64,000 nt of DNA from Halostella salina (GCF_003675855.1 NZ_RCIH01000003.1:124001-188000); one strand, 5' to 3'. Counted from the stretch's first letter, positions 42,533 to 52,376 are shown. A program made the numbers and translations. Notes: a model not told the origin generated them from the sequence alone.

Positions 42533-43162
42533 CTACTCGCTGACGCGTTGGCTGATCCCCTCGCCGACCCGTTCGCCGGGCCGCCGGAGGTGGCCGCTCT
42601 CGACCTCGTACACGTAGCCCGTGACGGTCACGTCGTCGGGGATCAGGTCGGACTCGCGGAGGTACTCGACCTGCGCGGCGCAGGCCTCGTCGATGTCGTC
42701 GGTCATCTTCACCCAGTCCGCGACGCTCGCGTCGCCGACGTTCAGTTCGGGCAGGCTCGGGTCGAGGTCCGCGTCGTCCAGGTCGCCGGCCTGCGCTTCC
42801 AGCCCCTCGGTCACGGCCTCGTCGGAGGCGCTCATCATCCCGCAGTCCGTGTGGTTGACGACGATGATCTCGTCGGTGTCGAAGAAGTTCGTCGTCAGCG
42901 CGGCCGAGCGGATCACGTCGTCGGTCACCTTCCCGCCGGCGTTGCGGTAGATCTGGGCGTCGCCGAGTTCGAGACCCAGCACGTCCTCGACGGGAATGCG
43001 CTCGTCCATGCACGCGACGACGAGCAGGTTCTCGTCGGTCGGGATCCCCTTGCGTCGCCGTCGCGCCCAGTCGTCCAGCGCGTCGACGTCGGCGTCCACG
43101 CGCTCGTGGACCGGTCCCTCGTGGTCGTCGTGGTCGTCGTCTCCGTGGGTGTGGTGTGCCAT
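42533..43162 (-). CDS. Beta-carbonic anhydrase
   Basis: A 209-residue beta-class carbonic anhydrase that interconverts CO2 and bicarbonate. Zinc ligands Cys51 (ACMDERIP), His104 and Cys107 (VNHTDCGMM) and the Asp53/Arg55 dyad are visible. IYRNAGGKVTDDVIRSA is the other signature. The N-terminus is His/Asp-rich (MAHHTHGDDDHDDHEG) and could bind metal, an extra not needed for catalysis. The gene abuts the larA-like stop tail-to-tail. Confidence 0.94.
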   Translation of the reverse strand: MAHHTHGDDDHDDHEGPVHERVDADVDALDDWARRRRKGIPTDENLLVVACMDERIPVEDVLGLELGDAQIYRNAGGKVTDDVIRSAALTTNFFDTDEIIVVNHTDCGMMSASDEAVTEGLEAQAGDLDDADLDPSLPELNVGDASVADWVKMTDDIDEACAAQVEYLRESDLIPDDVTVTGYVYEVESGHLRRPGERVGEGISQRVSE

Positions 43163-43280
43163 GCAACCGTTGTAGGGGACCCAGCGACGAAAAGGCGGGA
43201 CCACCCGGTAAGCCTGGCCCGGACTCCAGGATAGCTGTCGATCGTGCCGGTATCGTGGGATCTCGGCTGCGGATCCGCAG

Positions 43281-46106
43281 TCAGTCCTCGCCGGCCAGCG
43301 CGCCCGCCCCGGCGTCGTCGCCGATGGCTTCAACGACGCGGTCGTGGAACGCCCGGAGCGCGGCGCTCTCGTCCTCGGCCAGCACCACGTCGCTGGCCAT
43401 CAGCGTCGCCAGGCCGAACGCGCGGGGCGTCGGCGACGCGACGGTCCGGCTCGTCACCGCGATTTCGCCGTCGCCGACCGCGCCGACGACCGCCTCGATG
43501 GCGTCGACGTTCAGCTTGTCAGAGAGGATCTCGCGGTACGTCTCCTCGATCACCGCGAAGTCCTCCAGGTCCTCGGCGAAGCCGAGCAGCATCTCGCTGG
43601 ACACCTGCTGTTCCTTCGCCGACTTCTCGTACCCCTTGTACCGCTTCAGGATCATCAGCGAGCGCGTCGCGTTGATCCGGAAGTAGCGCTGGAGCAGTTC
43701 GGTGCCGTCGATGCTCTCCCGCAGCAGCGGGCGCACCTCGTCGGCGTCGAGGTCGCGCAGGATCCCCACCACGTCGACCTTGCGGTTCAGCGGCATCGAG
43801 AGCGAGAAGCCGTGGTCCGCGACCGCCACGGAGACGTTGGCGTTGGTCTCCTGGGCGCAGCGGTACGCCAGCAGGCGCGAGAGCCCGTCGTTGAACCGCC
43901 GGCCGTAGCCGGAGTGGACGTAGTACCGGCGCTCGTACTCGTCGCGGTCCTTCTCCACCTCGATCGCGATCCGCTCGTCGGTGGCCACGCTCTCGGCCCC
44001 GGCGTAGCGGACCTGCTGGTCGAACATCCGCGTGACCGCCCGCACGCTGTCGTCGTCCAGCGGGAACTCGCGGAGCCAGCGCCGGGCCGCCGGCGGGCCG
44101 CCCGACGCCAGCCGATCGAGCAGTTCGCCCTGGAAGGCCAGTATCTCGCGGCCGAGGTCGTACGACAGCGGGAGGCGCTCGGAGAACCACGAGGGCACCG
44201 TCGGGCGGGCGCTCGTCGGGTCGACGTACACCTTCGAGCCGCGGCGGTAGCGGAACTCGAAGTTCCGGCCCCCGAGCACGAACACGTCGCCCCCCTCCAG
44301 CGTGTCGAGGTAGTTCTCGTCCAGATTGCCGACCCACTCGTTGTCGGCCCGGGTGAACACGTCGCAGGTGAAGGAGTCCGGGATCGTGCCGATGTTGGTC
44401 ATGTAGATCACCCGCGCCAGCCGGCCGCGCTTGCCCATCAGCGGCTCGCCCACCGGGAACTCCTCGTAGTGGTGCTCGCCGCCGGGCGGGTCGTTTTCGT
44501 CGCGCCACACCTTCGCGTACACGTTCTGCTCCTCCAGCCCCTCGTAGTCGGCGGTGAGGTAGCGACAGAGCCGCTCCCAGTCGTCGTCGCCGTAGTTCCG
44601 GTAGGGGTAGGCCCGGGTGAGGATCCCGCGGACCTCCGCCTCCGGCCGGATCTCGGCGATCGCCATGCCGTAGACGTGCTGGGCGGCCACGTCGTGGGCG
44701 TTCTCCGGGATCGACACGCTGTCGACGAACCCCTCCTCGGCCTTCTTGAGCATCACCGCACACTCGACGAGTTCGTCGCGGTCGAGCGCGATCACCCGGC
44801 CGGTGACGGTCTGGCCGACGCGGTGGCCGGCGCGGCCGACGCGCTGGAGCAGGGCGGCGACGCTTTTCGGCGACCCGACCTGCACGACGAGGTCGACGTG
44901 GGGCATGTCGATGCCGAGTTCGAGGCTCGTCGAGGACGTGACCACGTCGAGCGTGCCGTCCTTGAGGTCCGTCTCGACCGCCTGCCGGGCCTCCTTCGAG
45001 AGGCTGCCGTGGTGACAGCCGGAGTTGTCCTCGTCGTACGCGTCGAACCGCTCGCGGAGGGTCTGGAGGACTCGCTCGGCCCCCGAGCGCGTGTTCGTGA
45101 ACACGAGCGTGTTCGTGTGGTCGGCGATCAGGTCGTGGAGTTCGTCGTAGAACCGTCCCTGTACCACCTCCCGGGGTGTGTTGATCAGGTCGTCGGTCGG
45201 ACAGTGCAGTTCGATGTCGAACTCGCGGGCGAAGCGCGCGTCGACGATCTCGCAGTCGCGGGCGTCGCCGCCGGGGTCGTCGCGCCCGACGAGGAACTCC
45301 GCCACGTCGTCGAGCGGTTCGATCGTCGCCGAGCAGCCGATCCGGGTCGGCGACCCGTCGGCGAGCGCTTCGAGGCGCTCCAGGCTGACCGAGAGATGCG
45401 TGCCGCGCTTCCCGGCGGCGATCGAGTGGATCTCGTCGACGATCACGTACTCGACGGTCCGGAGCTTCTCGCGGAACTTCGGGGAGTTGAGCAGGATCGC
45501 GAGCGTCTCCGGCGTCGTGTTGAGGATGTGCGGCGTCTCCTCCAGCATCCGCTGGCGGTCGGCGTCGCTCGTGTCCCCGTGGCGGATCGCGTGGCGGATC
45601 TCGCCGGCGTCCTCGCCGCGGCGCTCCGCGACGTCCGTGATGCCCTCCAGGGGCACCTCCAGATTGCGGTGGATGTCGTTGGCGAGGGACTTCAGCGGCG
45701 AGACGTAGAGGCAGTACACCGAGTTCTCCAGCCCGCCGTCACCGTCATCGGGGTCCGCCGCGGAGTCGTCGCCAGCCGTCCCGTCGCGCGCCCGCCGGTA
45801 CAGGTCGTCGATGATCGCGGTGAAGGAGGCGAGCGTCTTCCCGCTCCCCGTCGGGGCCGCGACGAGCGCGTTCCGCCCCTCGTCGACGAGCGGGATCGCC
45901 CCCTCCTGGGGCGGCGTGAAGAAGCCGTCGTTCTCGGGGACGAACGCCCCGAACTCCTCGACCCACCACTGCCGAACGACGGGGTCGAGCCGCGCCAGCA
46001 CGTCGGCGTCGGTTATCGTGGCGTCCGTCGGGTCGAACGGGAGCTCCGTCCCGTCGTCCGCGTCGAACGGCAGGCCCGTCGCGTCGGTCGGCCCGGTCGG
46101 GTCCAT
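43281..46106 (-). CDS. Lhr-type ATP-dependent DNA helicase
   Basis: A 941-residue superfamily 2 helicase. Motif I is APTGSGKTLASF, motif II IVDEIHSI, motif III GCSATIE, then LVFTNTRSGAERV, SSTSLELGIDM and QRVGRAGHR. A winged-helix and a C-terminal Lhr-core domain (NKVDVVGILRDLDADEVRPLLRES) follow. Lhr unwinds DNA with 3'-5' polarity and is linked to repair of recombination intermediates. Length is close to archaeal Lhr-core proteins and lacks the large bacterial extension. I start at MDPTGPTDATG; a longer open frame upstream overlaps the divergent RNase Z gene. It is 106 nt from that gene. Confidence 0.93.
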   Translation of the reverse strand: MDPTGPTDATGLPFDADDGTELPFDPTDATITDADVLARLDPVVRQWWVEEFGAFVPENDGFFTPPQEGAIPLVDEGRNALVAAPTGSGKTLASFTAIIDDLYRRARDGTAGDDSAADPDDGDGGLENSVYCLYVSPLKSLANDIHRNLEVPLEGITDVAERRGEDAGEIRHAIRHGDTSDADRQRMLEETPHILNTTPETLAILLNSPKFREKLRTVEYVIVDEIHSIAAGKRGTHLSVSLERLEALADGSPTRIGCSATIEPLDDVAEFLVGRDDPGGDARDCEIVDARFAREFDIELHCPTDDLINTPREVVQGRFYDELHDLIADHTNTLVFTNTRSGAERVLQTLRERFDAYDEDNSGCHHGSLSKEARQAVETDLKDGTLDVVTSSTSLELGIDMPHVDLVVQVGSPKSVAALLQRVGRAGHRVGQTVTGRVIALDRDELVECAVMLKKAEEGFVDSVSIPENAHDVAAQHVYGMAIAEIRPEAEVRGILTRAYPYRNYGDDDWERLCRYLTADYEGLEEQNVYAKVWRDENDPPGGEHHYEEFPVGEPLMGKRGRLARVIYMTNIGTIPDSFTCDVFTRADNEWVGNLDENYLDTLEGGDVFVLGGRNFEFRYRRGSKVYVDPTSARPTVPSWFSERLPLSYDLGREILAFQGELLDRLASGGPPAARRWLREFPLDDDSVRAVTRMFDQQVRYAGAESVATDERIAIEVEKDRDEYERRYYVHSGYGRRFNDGLSRLLAYRCAQETNANVSVAVADHGFSLSMPLNRKVDVVGILRDLDADEVRPLLRESIDGTELLQRYFRINATRSLMILKRYKGYEKSAKEQQVSSEMLLGFAEDLEDFAVIEETYREILSDKLNVDAIEAVVGAVGDGEIAVTSRTVASPTPRAFGLATLMASDVVLAEDESAALRAFHDRVVEAIGDDAGAGALAGED

Positions 46107-46211
46107 CGGTCGATCCTTGGCCGCCGCGGGCAAGAGGGTTGGGACAGCGGGGCGGAACTGAAACGGGCCGACGACCCAACCCTTTTCGGCCACCTCGCCG
46201 CAAGGGGGCGT

Positions 46212-46952
46212 ATGAACGTCACGTTTCTCGGCACCGGGAGCGCGATGCCGACGGGCGAGCGCGCCCAGACCGGGCTTTTGCTCGAACGCGACGACCGGAC
46301 GCTGCTGGTCGACTGCGGGAGCGGCGTCCTCCACCGTCTCGCGCGGACGGAGATCGGCTACGAAGGGGTGTCGTCGGTCCTCCTCACCCATCACCACCTG
46401 GACCACGTCTCGGACCTGCTGTCCCTGCTGAAGGCGCGCTGGCTGGCGGGCGAGGAGCATCTGGAAGTCGTCGGCCCGGCCGGGACGAAGGCGCTGGTCG
46501 ACGACCTGCTCTCCGTCCACGACTACCTCGACGGCCGGGTCGACCTGCAGGTCCGTGAGGTCGGCCCCTACGAGTTCGAGGTGGCCGGGTTCGCGGTCGA
46601 GGCGTACGAGACGCGCCACTCGTTGCCCTGTCTCGCCTACCGCTTCGGCGACGAATTCGTCTACAGCGGTGACACCGAGGCGTTCGAGGGGCTGGCGAAC
46701 TTCGCCGACGGCGCGGCGGTGCTGGTCCACGACTGCTCGTTTCCGGACGACGTGGACGTGGCGAACCACCCGACGCCGACCCAGCTGGGCGAGACGCTCG
46801 GTGCATCGGGGGCGTCGGTCGGCCGCGTCTATCTCACCCACTTCTATCCCCACACGCAGGGGCGCGAGGAGGAGATGGTCGACTCCGTCCGCGACTCCTA
46901 CGACGGCGACGTGCGCGTCGCCAGCGACCTGACGACCGTCCGGATCGACTGA
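46212..46952 (+). CDS. RNase Z-like metallo-beta-lactamase fold protein
   Basis: A 246-residue MBL protein. LGTGSAMP opens the fold and THHHLDHVSDL is the zinc motif HxHxDH. Later ligands are in YSGDTEAFE (Asp), YETRHSLPC (His) and LTHFYPHTQG (His). This matches tRNase Z, which trims tRNA 3' trailers, though the exosite arm is short and related MBL esterases cannot be ruled out. It is divergent from lhr with a TTTTC-type promoter upstream. Confidence 0.83.
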   Translation: MNVTFLGTGSAMPTGERAQTGLLLERDDRTLLVDCGSGVLHRLARTEIGYEGVSSVLLTHHHLDHVSDLLSLLKARWLAGEEHLEVVGPAGTKALVDDLLSVHDYLDGRVDLQVREVGPYEFEVAGFAVEAYETRHSLPCLAYRFGDEFVYSGDTEAFEGLANFADGAAVLVHDCSFPDDVDVANHPTPTQLGETLGASGASVGRVYLTHFYPHTQGREEEMVDSVRDSYDGDVRVASDLTTVRID

Positions 46953-47000
46953 TCCCGACCTTCGGTTCGGTCCCTGTCGACCCCGATCCGAATCCCGCAG

Positions 47001-47035
47001 CCTTAAGGCTCGCCGCTGTTAGTAGGTAGATAACA
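47001..47035 (+). promoter_or_regulatory. Promoter and palindrome of the transporter operon
   Basis: CCTTAAGG (47001-47008) is TATA-like and predicts transcription start near 47031. An inverted repeat TGTTA-N9-TAACA (47017-47035) covers that point and would suit a repressor, possibly the TrmB-type protein encoded at the end of the operon. Confidence 0.4.
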
Positions 47036-47050
47036 ACAGTGATCCGAGCG

Positions 47051-47098
47051 ATGGTGCGACGGACGGATGCGGCCCTGAAACGGAGGGAATCGGCGTGA
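47051..47098 (+). CDS. Short upstream ORF coupled to the transporter gene
   Basis: A 15-codon ORF (MVRRTDAALKRRESA). Its TGA overlaps the GTG start of the transporter gene as GTGA, so it could load ribosomes onto it. The basic peptide is unlike any known family. Chance is possible at this length; the exact overlap is the reason for listing it. Confidence 0.3.
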   Translation: MVRRTDAALKRRESA

Positions 47099-50000
47099 GC
47101 GCGACCGGGCGGATCGCGTCGGCGATCACGGACCACTCGCGGATCGTGATCGTCGTCATGTTGCTGCTGACCGCCGGGGTCGGTGCCGGGGCGGTGGATG
47201 TCCAGCAGTCCTCGTCGATCACCGACCAGTTCGACACCGGCTCGGTCGAGGAGGAGAAGCTCTCCTACGTCCAGCAGAACTTCACCGCCGGCCGGGAGAA
47301 CACGACGACGGTTCAGGTTATCGTCCGCAACGAGGACGGGAACGTCCTCTCGCGGGAGTCGCTCGTGCGCTCGCTGCGGTTCCAGCAGTCCCTCCGGGCC
47401 AACGAGTCGATAAACGAGACGCTCGCCGAGCAAAACGCGATCGTGGGCATCGAGAACTACGTCGCATCCTTCGGGCTACTCCGGGCCAACGCCAGGAGCC
47501 TGCAGGCCGCAAACGAGAGCTTGCAGGAGAACATCACCGCACTGGAAGAGCGGCAGGCGGCGCTGAATGCGACCTCCACCCGCCTGCAAGACGCGGCGAC
47601 GGCGGCGGCACGCGGTGAGACGACCGCCGACGCCGCCTTCGACGGTGTCCGCGAGAACTCGTCGGTGACGTTGACCGACGAGGACGGCGAAACGTTCTCG
47701 CGCGCGGTCGAACTGCTTCGAAGCGCCGAGACCGAGTCCGACCGGCGGGCCGCCTACGCGCTGGCGACCTACGCCGGCCCCGGTAACGAGAGCGTCCTCA
47801 GCGACCAGTACGCGGCGCTGCAGGAGCGGTCCGCGGAGATCGAGGCCCGCGGTGACGAACTCGCCGAGCGCGCCGCCGCCCTGGAGGAGCAACGCGCCGG
47901 GATCCAGGCGGGCGACCTCCCGCCGCTCCGACAGCAGACGGTCGCCATCGAGGCGATGAACGAGTCCGAGGTCGATACGGTCGTCGAGAGCCTCCTGAGC
48001 GACGGCGGGAACGGCGGCTCCGGGGGACCGCTCGGCTTCATGTCGGCGGATTACGAGCCCGGTAGCACGAACGCCAGCGCGCGGATGATGATCGTGTTCC
48101 AGTCGACGGAGTCGGGGACGGCGAACCCGGCCTCGGTGTCCGACCGGGTGTCCTCGTCGCAGTTGCTCATCCAGGACCAGGCCACCGACACGAGCGAGAA
48201 CGGCGAGGAGTACGTCGTCTTCGGCTTCGGCGTCATCAGCGAGGAGACCTCGCAGTCGATGAACGACAGCCTCGCCATCGTCGGGCCGCTGGCCCTGCTG
48301 TTCGTATTGCTGACGCTGCTGATCGCCTACCGCGACATCGTCGACATCGCGCTGGGCTTCGTCGGCATCTTCACCGTCCTCATCTGGACGTTCGGCTTCA
48401 TGGGCTGGGCCGACATCACGTTCAACCAGATCATGATCGCGGTGCCCGTGTTGCTGATCGGGCTCTCTATCGACTACGCGATCCACATCTTCATGCGGCA
48501 CCGCGAGCAGCGCCAGGACCGCAGCACGAACGGCGACGAGACCGTCCGCGGGTCGATGCGGACCGCGCTGCTCGGCGTCGGCGTCGCGCTCGTCTGGGTG
48601 ACGGCGACGACGGTGATCGGGTTCATGTCGAACCTCATCAGCCCGCTCGGGCCGATCCAGGACTTCGGGATCGTCAGCTCCTTCGGCATCGCGGTCGCCC
48701 TGCTCGTATTCGGCGCGTTCGTGCCGGCGCTGAAAGTCGAGATAGACAGCCTGCTCGAGGGCTGGGGGCTGGACCGCAAGAAGCGCGCCTTCGGGACCGG
48801 TGGCGGCGGGTTCAGCGCCGTCCTCTCGGTCGGCGCGAAGGCGGCGAAGGCCGCGCCACTGGTGGTTATCGTGCTCGCGCTGACGATAAGCGTCGCCGGC
48901 GCGTACGGCGCGACGCAGGTCGACACCAGCTTCTCGAACGAGGACTTCATCGCGGACGACCCCCCGGACTACATGTACGACCTGCCCGAGCCGTTCAAGC
49001 CGGGCGAGTACAGCGTCAAGCAGAACCTGGAGTACATCAACGACAACTTCCAGCGCGAGGACCAGACGGGACAGATACTGATAGAGGGCAACGTGACGAA
49101 CCCCGACACGCTGAACCGTGTCCAGCGCGCCGAGGACCGGGTCGCCGAGAGCGAGGTCGCCTACGTCGGCTCCAGCGGCGAGCCGTCCGTCACCAGTCCG
49201 AACTCGGTGATCCAGGAGGTTGCCGCGCGCAACGAGACGATGGCGGCGGTCGTCAACGACACCGACACGGACGGCGACGGGGTCCCCGACCGGAACCTGA
49301 CCGCCGTGTACGACACGCTGTACGAGGTCACGCCGGACCAGGCCACCAGCGTCGTCTACCGCGAGGGCGGCGAGTACCGCGCCCTCCAGATCGAGGTGTC
49401 GGTCAAGGGTGGTCTCTCGACGGCCGAGACCACCGAGCGCCTGCGTGACGCCGCGGCGGCCGTCGACGACGACGGCGACAGCGACGTGTGGACGGCGACG
49501 GCGACCGGGACGCCGGTCGTCAACGAGATCGTGCAGGGCGAACTCCTGACGACCGTCATCGACAGCCTGATCATCACGCTCGTCGCCGTGTTCGCGTTCC
49601 TGATGGTCGCCTACCGGGTCACGGAGGGGAGCGCGACGCTCGGGGTGGTGACCCTGCTCCCGGTCGCGCTGTCGGTGGCGTGGATCCTCGGGACGATGTA
49701 CCTCATCGGAATGCCGTTCAACGTCCTGACGGGGATGATCACCAGCCTCACCGTCGGGCTGGGGGTCGCCTACAGCATCCACCTGAGCGAGCGGTACAAC
49801 CTCGAACTCGAACGCCGTGGCGACGTGTGGGAGGCGATGCGGACGAGCGTCACGGGCACCGGCGGCGCGCTGCTCGGCAGCGCGGCGACGACCGTCGGCG
49901 GCTTCGGCGTGCTCGCGCTCGCCATCTTCCCGGCGCTCCAGCAGTTCGGGATCATCACCGGGCTGACCATCGTCTACGCGTTCATCGCGTCGGTGGTCGT

Positions 50001-50898
50001 CCTGCCCAGCCTGCTCGTCGTCTGGACGAAGTACCTCTCGCCGGACGACGTGCCGGGGCTCGACGAGTCGGGCGACGCGACGCCCGACGACGAGGACGGT
50101 GACGACAGTGACGACGACAGCGAGGACGACGGCATCAGCGGCGACAGCGACGACGAAGGTCCCGACCCGCTCGCCGGCAGCCCGGACGACGACGAGTCCG
50201 TGGTCGCGACCGACGAGACGGTCGACCCGCTGACGGCGTCGACCGGTGCTGACGCCGATGCGGACGACGGGTCGCCCACGCCGGACGGGACGCCGGCCGC
50301 GGCCGCTGGCGGCGCGATGGCCGACGACGAGGACGCCGGAACGGAGGCCGACGAGGCCGCGGACGAGCCGTCGCCCGCGACCCGAACGGTGTACCCCGAG
50401 ACGGTCGCGCCCGGGGACGAGTTCAGCGTCTCGGTCGATGTCGACGGCGTCTCGGGCCGCGTCGTGCTGGTGGAGGACGCGCCCGGCGTCGGCGGGGAGA
50501 TAACGACGCTCGACCCGTCGCCCGAGAGCGTCACGCAGGTCGGCCGGACCGTCTACGCCGCCTGGGAACTCGACGGCCCGACCGACCTCCACGTCGCCTA
50601 CACGGCCGACGCACCCGCGGACGCCACGGCCGGCGAGGACCTGTCGTTCGACGGCGAACTCCGGACCGCCGACGGCGCGCATCGGACCGGCGAGGCCGAC
50701 GCGCTGCCGGTCGTTTCGGAGTTCCTCGAACGGGTCCGCGAGCGCTCGGCACCGACCACGGCCGACGTGAACCGCGCTGCGGAACTGGCGGCGGCCGGCG
50801 ACCTCACGGAGGCGGAACTGGAGCGGATCCACGAGCGGTGGCTCGCGGCATCGGAGCGGCAGGCACCGCCGTCCCGCGCCGACGGTGGTGAGGACTGA
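47095..50898 (+). CDS. RND/MMPL-type transporter with extended C-terminal domain
   Basis: A 1267-residue membrane protein. After a first helix (IVIVVMLLLTAGVGAGAV) comes a large outer helical region (about 30-390), then a sterol-sensing-like bundle (IVGPLALLFVLLTLLIAYRDIV ... IMIAVPVLLIGLSIDYAIHIF). A second repeat (about 580-970) has GVAYSIHLSERYNLELE, the twin of SIDYAIHIFMRH. This is the MMPL/RND class. Unusually, residues about 980-1100 are a highly acidic Asp/Glu linker, followed by a beta domain (RTVYPETVAPGDEFSVSVDV ... DLHVAYTADAP) and a helical tail. The substrate is unknown. Start is GTG, overlapped by a short upstream ORF, and a TrmB-type regulator follows with no gap. Confidence 0.88.
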   Translation: MSATGRIASAITDHSRIVIVVMLLLTAGVGAGAVDVQQSSSITDQFDTGSVEEEKLSYVQQNFTAGRENTTTVQVIVRNEDGNVLSRESLVRSLRFQQSLRANESINETLAEQNAIVGIENYVASFGLLRANARSLQAANESLQENITALEERQAALNATSTRLQDAATAAARGETTADAAFDGVRENSSVTLTDEDGETFSRAVELLRSAETESDRRAAYALATYAGPGNESVLSDQYAALQERSAEIEARGDELAERAAALEEQRAGIQAGDLPPLRQQTVAIEAMNESEVDTVVESLLSDGGNGGSGGPLGFMSADYEPGSTNASARMMIVFQSTESGTANPASVSDRVSSSQLLIQDQATDTSENGEEYVVFGFGVISEETSQSMNDSLAIVGPLALLFVLLTLLIAYRDIVDIALGFVGIFTVLIWTFGFMGWADITFNQIMIAVPVLLIGLSIDYAIHIFMRHREQRQDRSTNGDETVRGSMRTALLGVGVALVWVTATTVIGFMSNLISPLGPIQDFGIVSSFGIAVALLVFGAFVPALKVEIDSLLEGWGLDRKKRAFGTGGGGFSAVLSVGAKAAKAAPLVVIVLALTISVAGAYGATQVDTSFSNEDFIADDPPDYMYDLPEPFKPGEYSVKQNLEYINDNFQREDQTGQILIEGNVTNPDTLNRVQRAEDRVAESEVAYVGSSGEPSVTSPNSVIQEVAARNETMAAVVNDTDTDGDGVPDRNLTAVYDTLYEVTPDQATSVVYREGGEYRALQIEVSVKGGLSTAETTERLRDAAAAVDDDGDSDVWTATATGTPVVNEIVQGELLTTVIDSLIITLVAVFAFLMVAYRVTEGSATLGVVTLLPVALSVAWILGTMYLIGMPFNVLTGMITSLTVGLGVAYSIHLSERYNLELERRGDVWEAMRTSVTGTGGALLGSAATTVGGFGVLALAIFPALQQFGIITGLTIVYAFIASVVVLPSLLVVWTKYLSPDDVPGLDESGDATPDDEDGDDSDDDSEDDGISGDSDDEGPDPLAGSPDDDESVVATDETVDPLTASTGADADADDGSPTPDGTPAAAAGGAMADDEDAGTEADEAADEPSPATRTVYPETVAPGDEFSVSVDVDGVSGRVVLVEDAPGVGGEITTLDPSPESVTQVGRTVYAAWELDGPTDLHVAYTADAPADATAGEDLSFDGELRTADGAHRTGEADALPVVSEFLERVRERSAPTTADVNRAAELAAAGDLTEAELERIHERWLAASERQAPPSRADGGED

Positions 50899-51666
50899 AT
50901 GGACGAGAGCGCGGCCGTCGAGTCGCTGGAGCGCCTCGGGCTGACCGGCTACGAGGCGAAGGTGTTCATCGCCCTCCAGAAGCTCGGGATCGGCACCGCC
51001 AGCGACGTGGACGGCATCGCCGACGTGCCGCGGTCGCAGGTGTACAGCGCCGCCGAGAGCCTGGAGGACCGCGGCCTCGTCGAGGTCCAGCAGTCCAACC
51101 CGATGCGCTACCGCCCCGTCAGCATCGAGACGGCGCGCTCGACGCTCCGCGAGCGGTTTGAGCGCGAGCAGGACCGCGCGTTCGAGTACGTCGAGACGGT
51201 GCGCGAACAGCACAGCGACGGCGACGAGGAGCAGGAGGACATCTGGACCGTCCGCGGACAGGACCGGGTCACGGACCGGATCGTGGAGCTGATCGAGGGA
51301 GCCGACGAGAGCGTGGTGTTCGGGGCACCGCACGTCGACCTGGTCGGCCCCGACATCGAGGCGGCTCTCCGCGAGTCGGCGGATACCGGGAAGCAGGTGA
51401 CCGTCATCAGCGCCGACGAGGGCGTCCGCGACCGGTTCGCCGACCATGGGGGGATCGTCGCGACAGCGCCGCCGCCCGCGTTCCGGCACGATTCCAGCGC
51501 GGGGCGTGTCGTCCACACCGACGACGACGGCGTGCTCATCTCCGTGCTCGGCGAGGAGCCGATACCCGGGATCAACCGCGAGACGGCGTTCTGGAGCCGC
51601 GAAACCAACTTCGCGTCGGTGCTGGTCCAGATCATGCGGTCGAGCCTCGGTCCGTTCGAGGCCTGA
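50899..51666 (+). CDS. TrmB-family transcriptional regulator
   Basis: A 255-residue regulator. The winged-helix domain is ESLERLGLTGYEAKVFIALQKLGIGTASDVDGIADVPRSQVYSAAESLEDRGLVE (about 8-65), then a coiled-coil linker and a C-terminal domain (IVELIEGADESVVFGAPHVDLVGPDIEAAL ... VISADEGVRDRF) of the PLD-like/TrmB type. The ATG follows the transporter stop with no gap, so the pair is co-transcribed. Local control of the transporter is the simplest reading. TrmB effectors are often sugars, but the binding site here is not clear. Confidence 0.9.
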   Translation: MDESAAVESLERLGLTGYEAKVFIALQKLGIGTASDVDGIADVPRSQVYSAAESLEDRGLVEVQQSNPMRYRPVSIETARSTLRERFEREQDRAFEYVETVREQHSDGDEEQEDIWTVRGQDRVTDRIVELIEGADESVVFGAPHVDLVGPDIEAALRESADTGKQVTVISADEGVRDRFADHGGIVATAPPPAFRHDSSAGRVVHTDDDGVLISVLGEEPIPGINRETAFWSRETNFASVLVQIMRSSLGPFEA

Positions 51667-51827
51667 CGCGGCGGTTCGGCCGACTCTCATCGCCTGGAAC
51701 CTCACCCTCCGGCAGCCGGCCATGGCCCCCGCTCGGCATTCTGAACGTGCCGCATCCGACGGTGTATCGGGTGACCGGGAGGCGTTCCTTCGACATCGAC
51801 AAGTGTTCGATACGAGTTCGGAGCAGT

Positions 51828-52346
51828 ATGGACTTCGTGGAGCTTCCAGCCGAAGAAGCCGCAGTCCGTCGGTTCGTCGAGGATCTCTGGCTGCCGTACA
51901 ACCGCGAACTCGAAGCGACCGTCGACCAGTTCTCCCTCGCCGACGACGTCGACCTCGTAATGGAGGAGGTTCCGTTCCGGATCGACCGCGTCGGCACCGA
52001 GGGGTACAGAAAGTGGATCGCCGTCGATGGCTCCGCCGACGCCGCCACCCTCGCCGATGTCGACGCCGAGTTCGCCGGGTTCATTGCGGCCGAACTGGAC
52101 GAGGCCCCGAGCGTCTTCGACCGTCCCGACCGGCTGTACATCTGTGATATCTACGTTCGCGAGCCGTATCGCGGGACGGGGTTAGCCAACGACCTGTTCG
52201 ACCGTCTGCGAGCGTGGGCCCGGGATGCCGGCTGTGAGGAGTTCAGCCTCGACCCGCACGCGGACAACGACCGCGCCATCGCGTTCTACGAAAAGCTCGG
52301 CTTCGAGACGACGCAGTACCACATGGTGGCCGGCGTCGACGAGTGA
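51828..52346 (+). CDS. GNAT family N-acetyltransferase
   Basis: A 172-residue GNAT. MDFVELPAEEAAVRRFVEDLWLPYNREL opens the protein, the acetyl-CoA motif is IYVREPYRGTGLANDLF, and the C-terminal motif is HADNDRAIAFYEKLGFE. The acceptor is unknown. I start at MDFVEL; an in-frame ATG 81 nt upstream would add a basic segment unlike GNAT N-termini. Confidence 0.85.
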   Translation: MDFVELPAEEAAVRRFVEDLWLPYNRELEATVDQFSLADDVDLVMEEVPFRIDRVGTEGYRKWIAVDGSADAATLADVDAEFAGFIAAELDEAPSVFDRPDRLYICDIYVREPYRGTGLANDLFDRLRAWARDAGCEEFSLDPHADNDRAIAFYEKLGFETTQYHMVAGVDE

Positions 52347-52376
52347 GCCCACTGCCTGACCCCGGTGAGGTGGCCG

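Noticed and set aside
43344-46952. A 1200-codon open frame on the plus strand opposite the Lhr helicase
   Set aside because: It is the antisense of a clear helicase gene in high-GC DNA, where reverse frames stay open by chance. Only its last 246 codons are real (RNase Z-like protein).
47476-51723. A 1400-codon open frame on the minus strand opposite the transporter and TrmB genes
   Set aside because: It covers well-supported genes on the other strand, is Arg/His/Val-rich without any domain, and is explained by codon bias.
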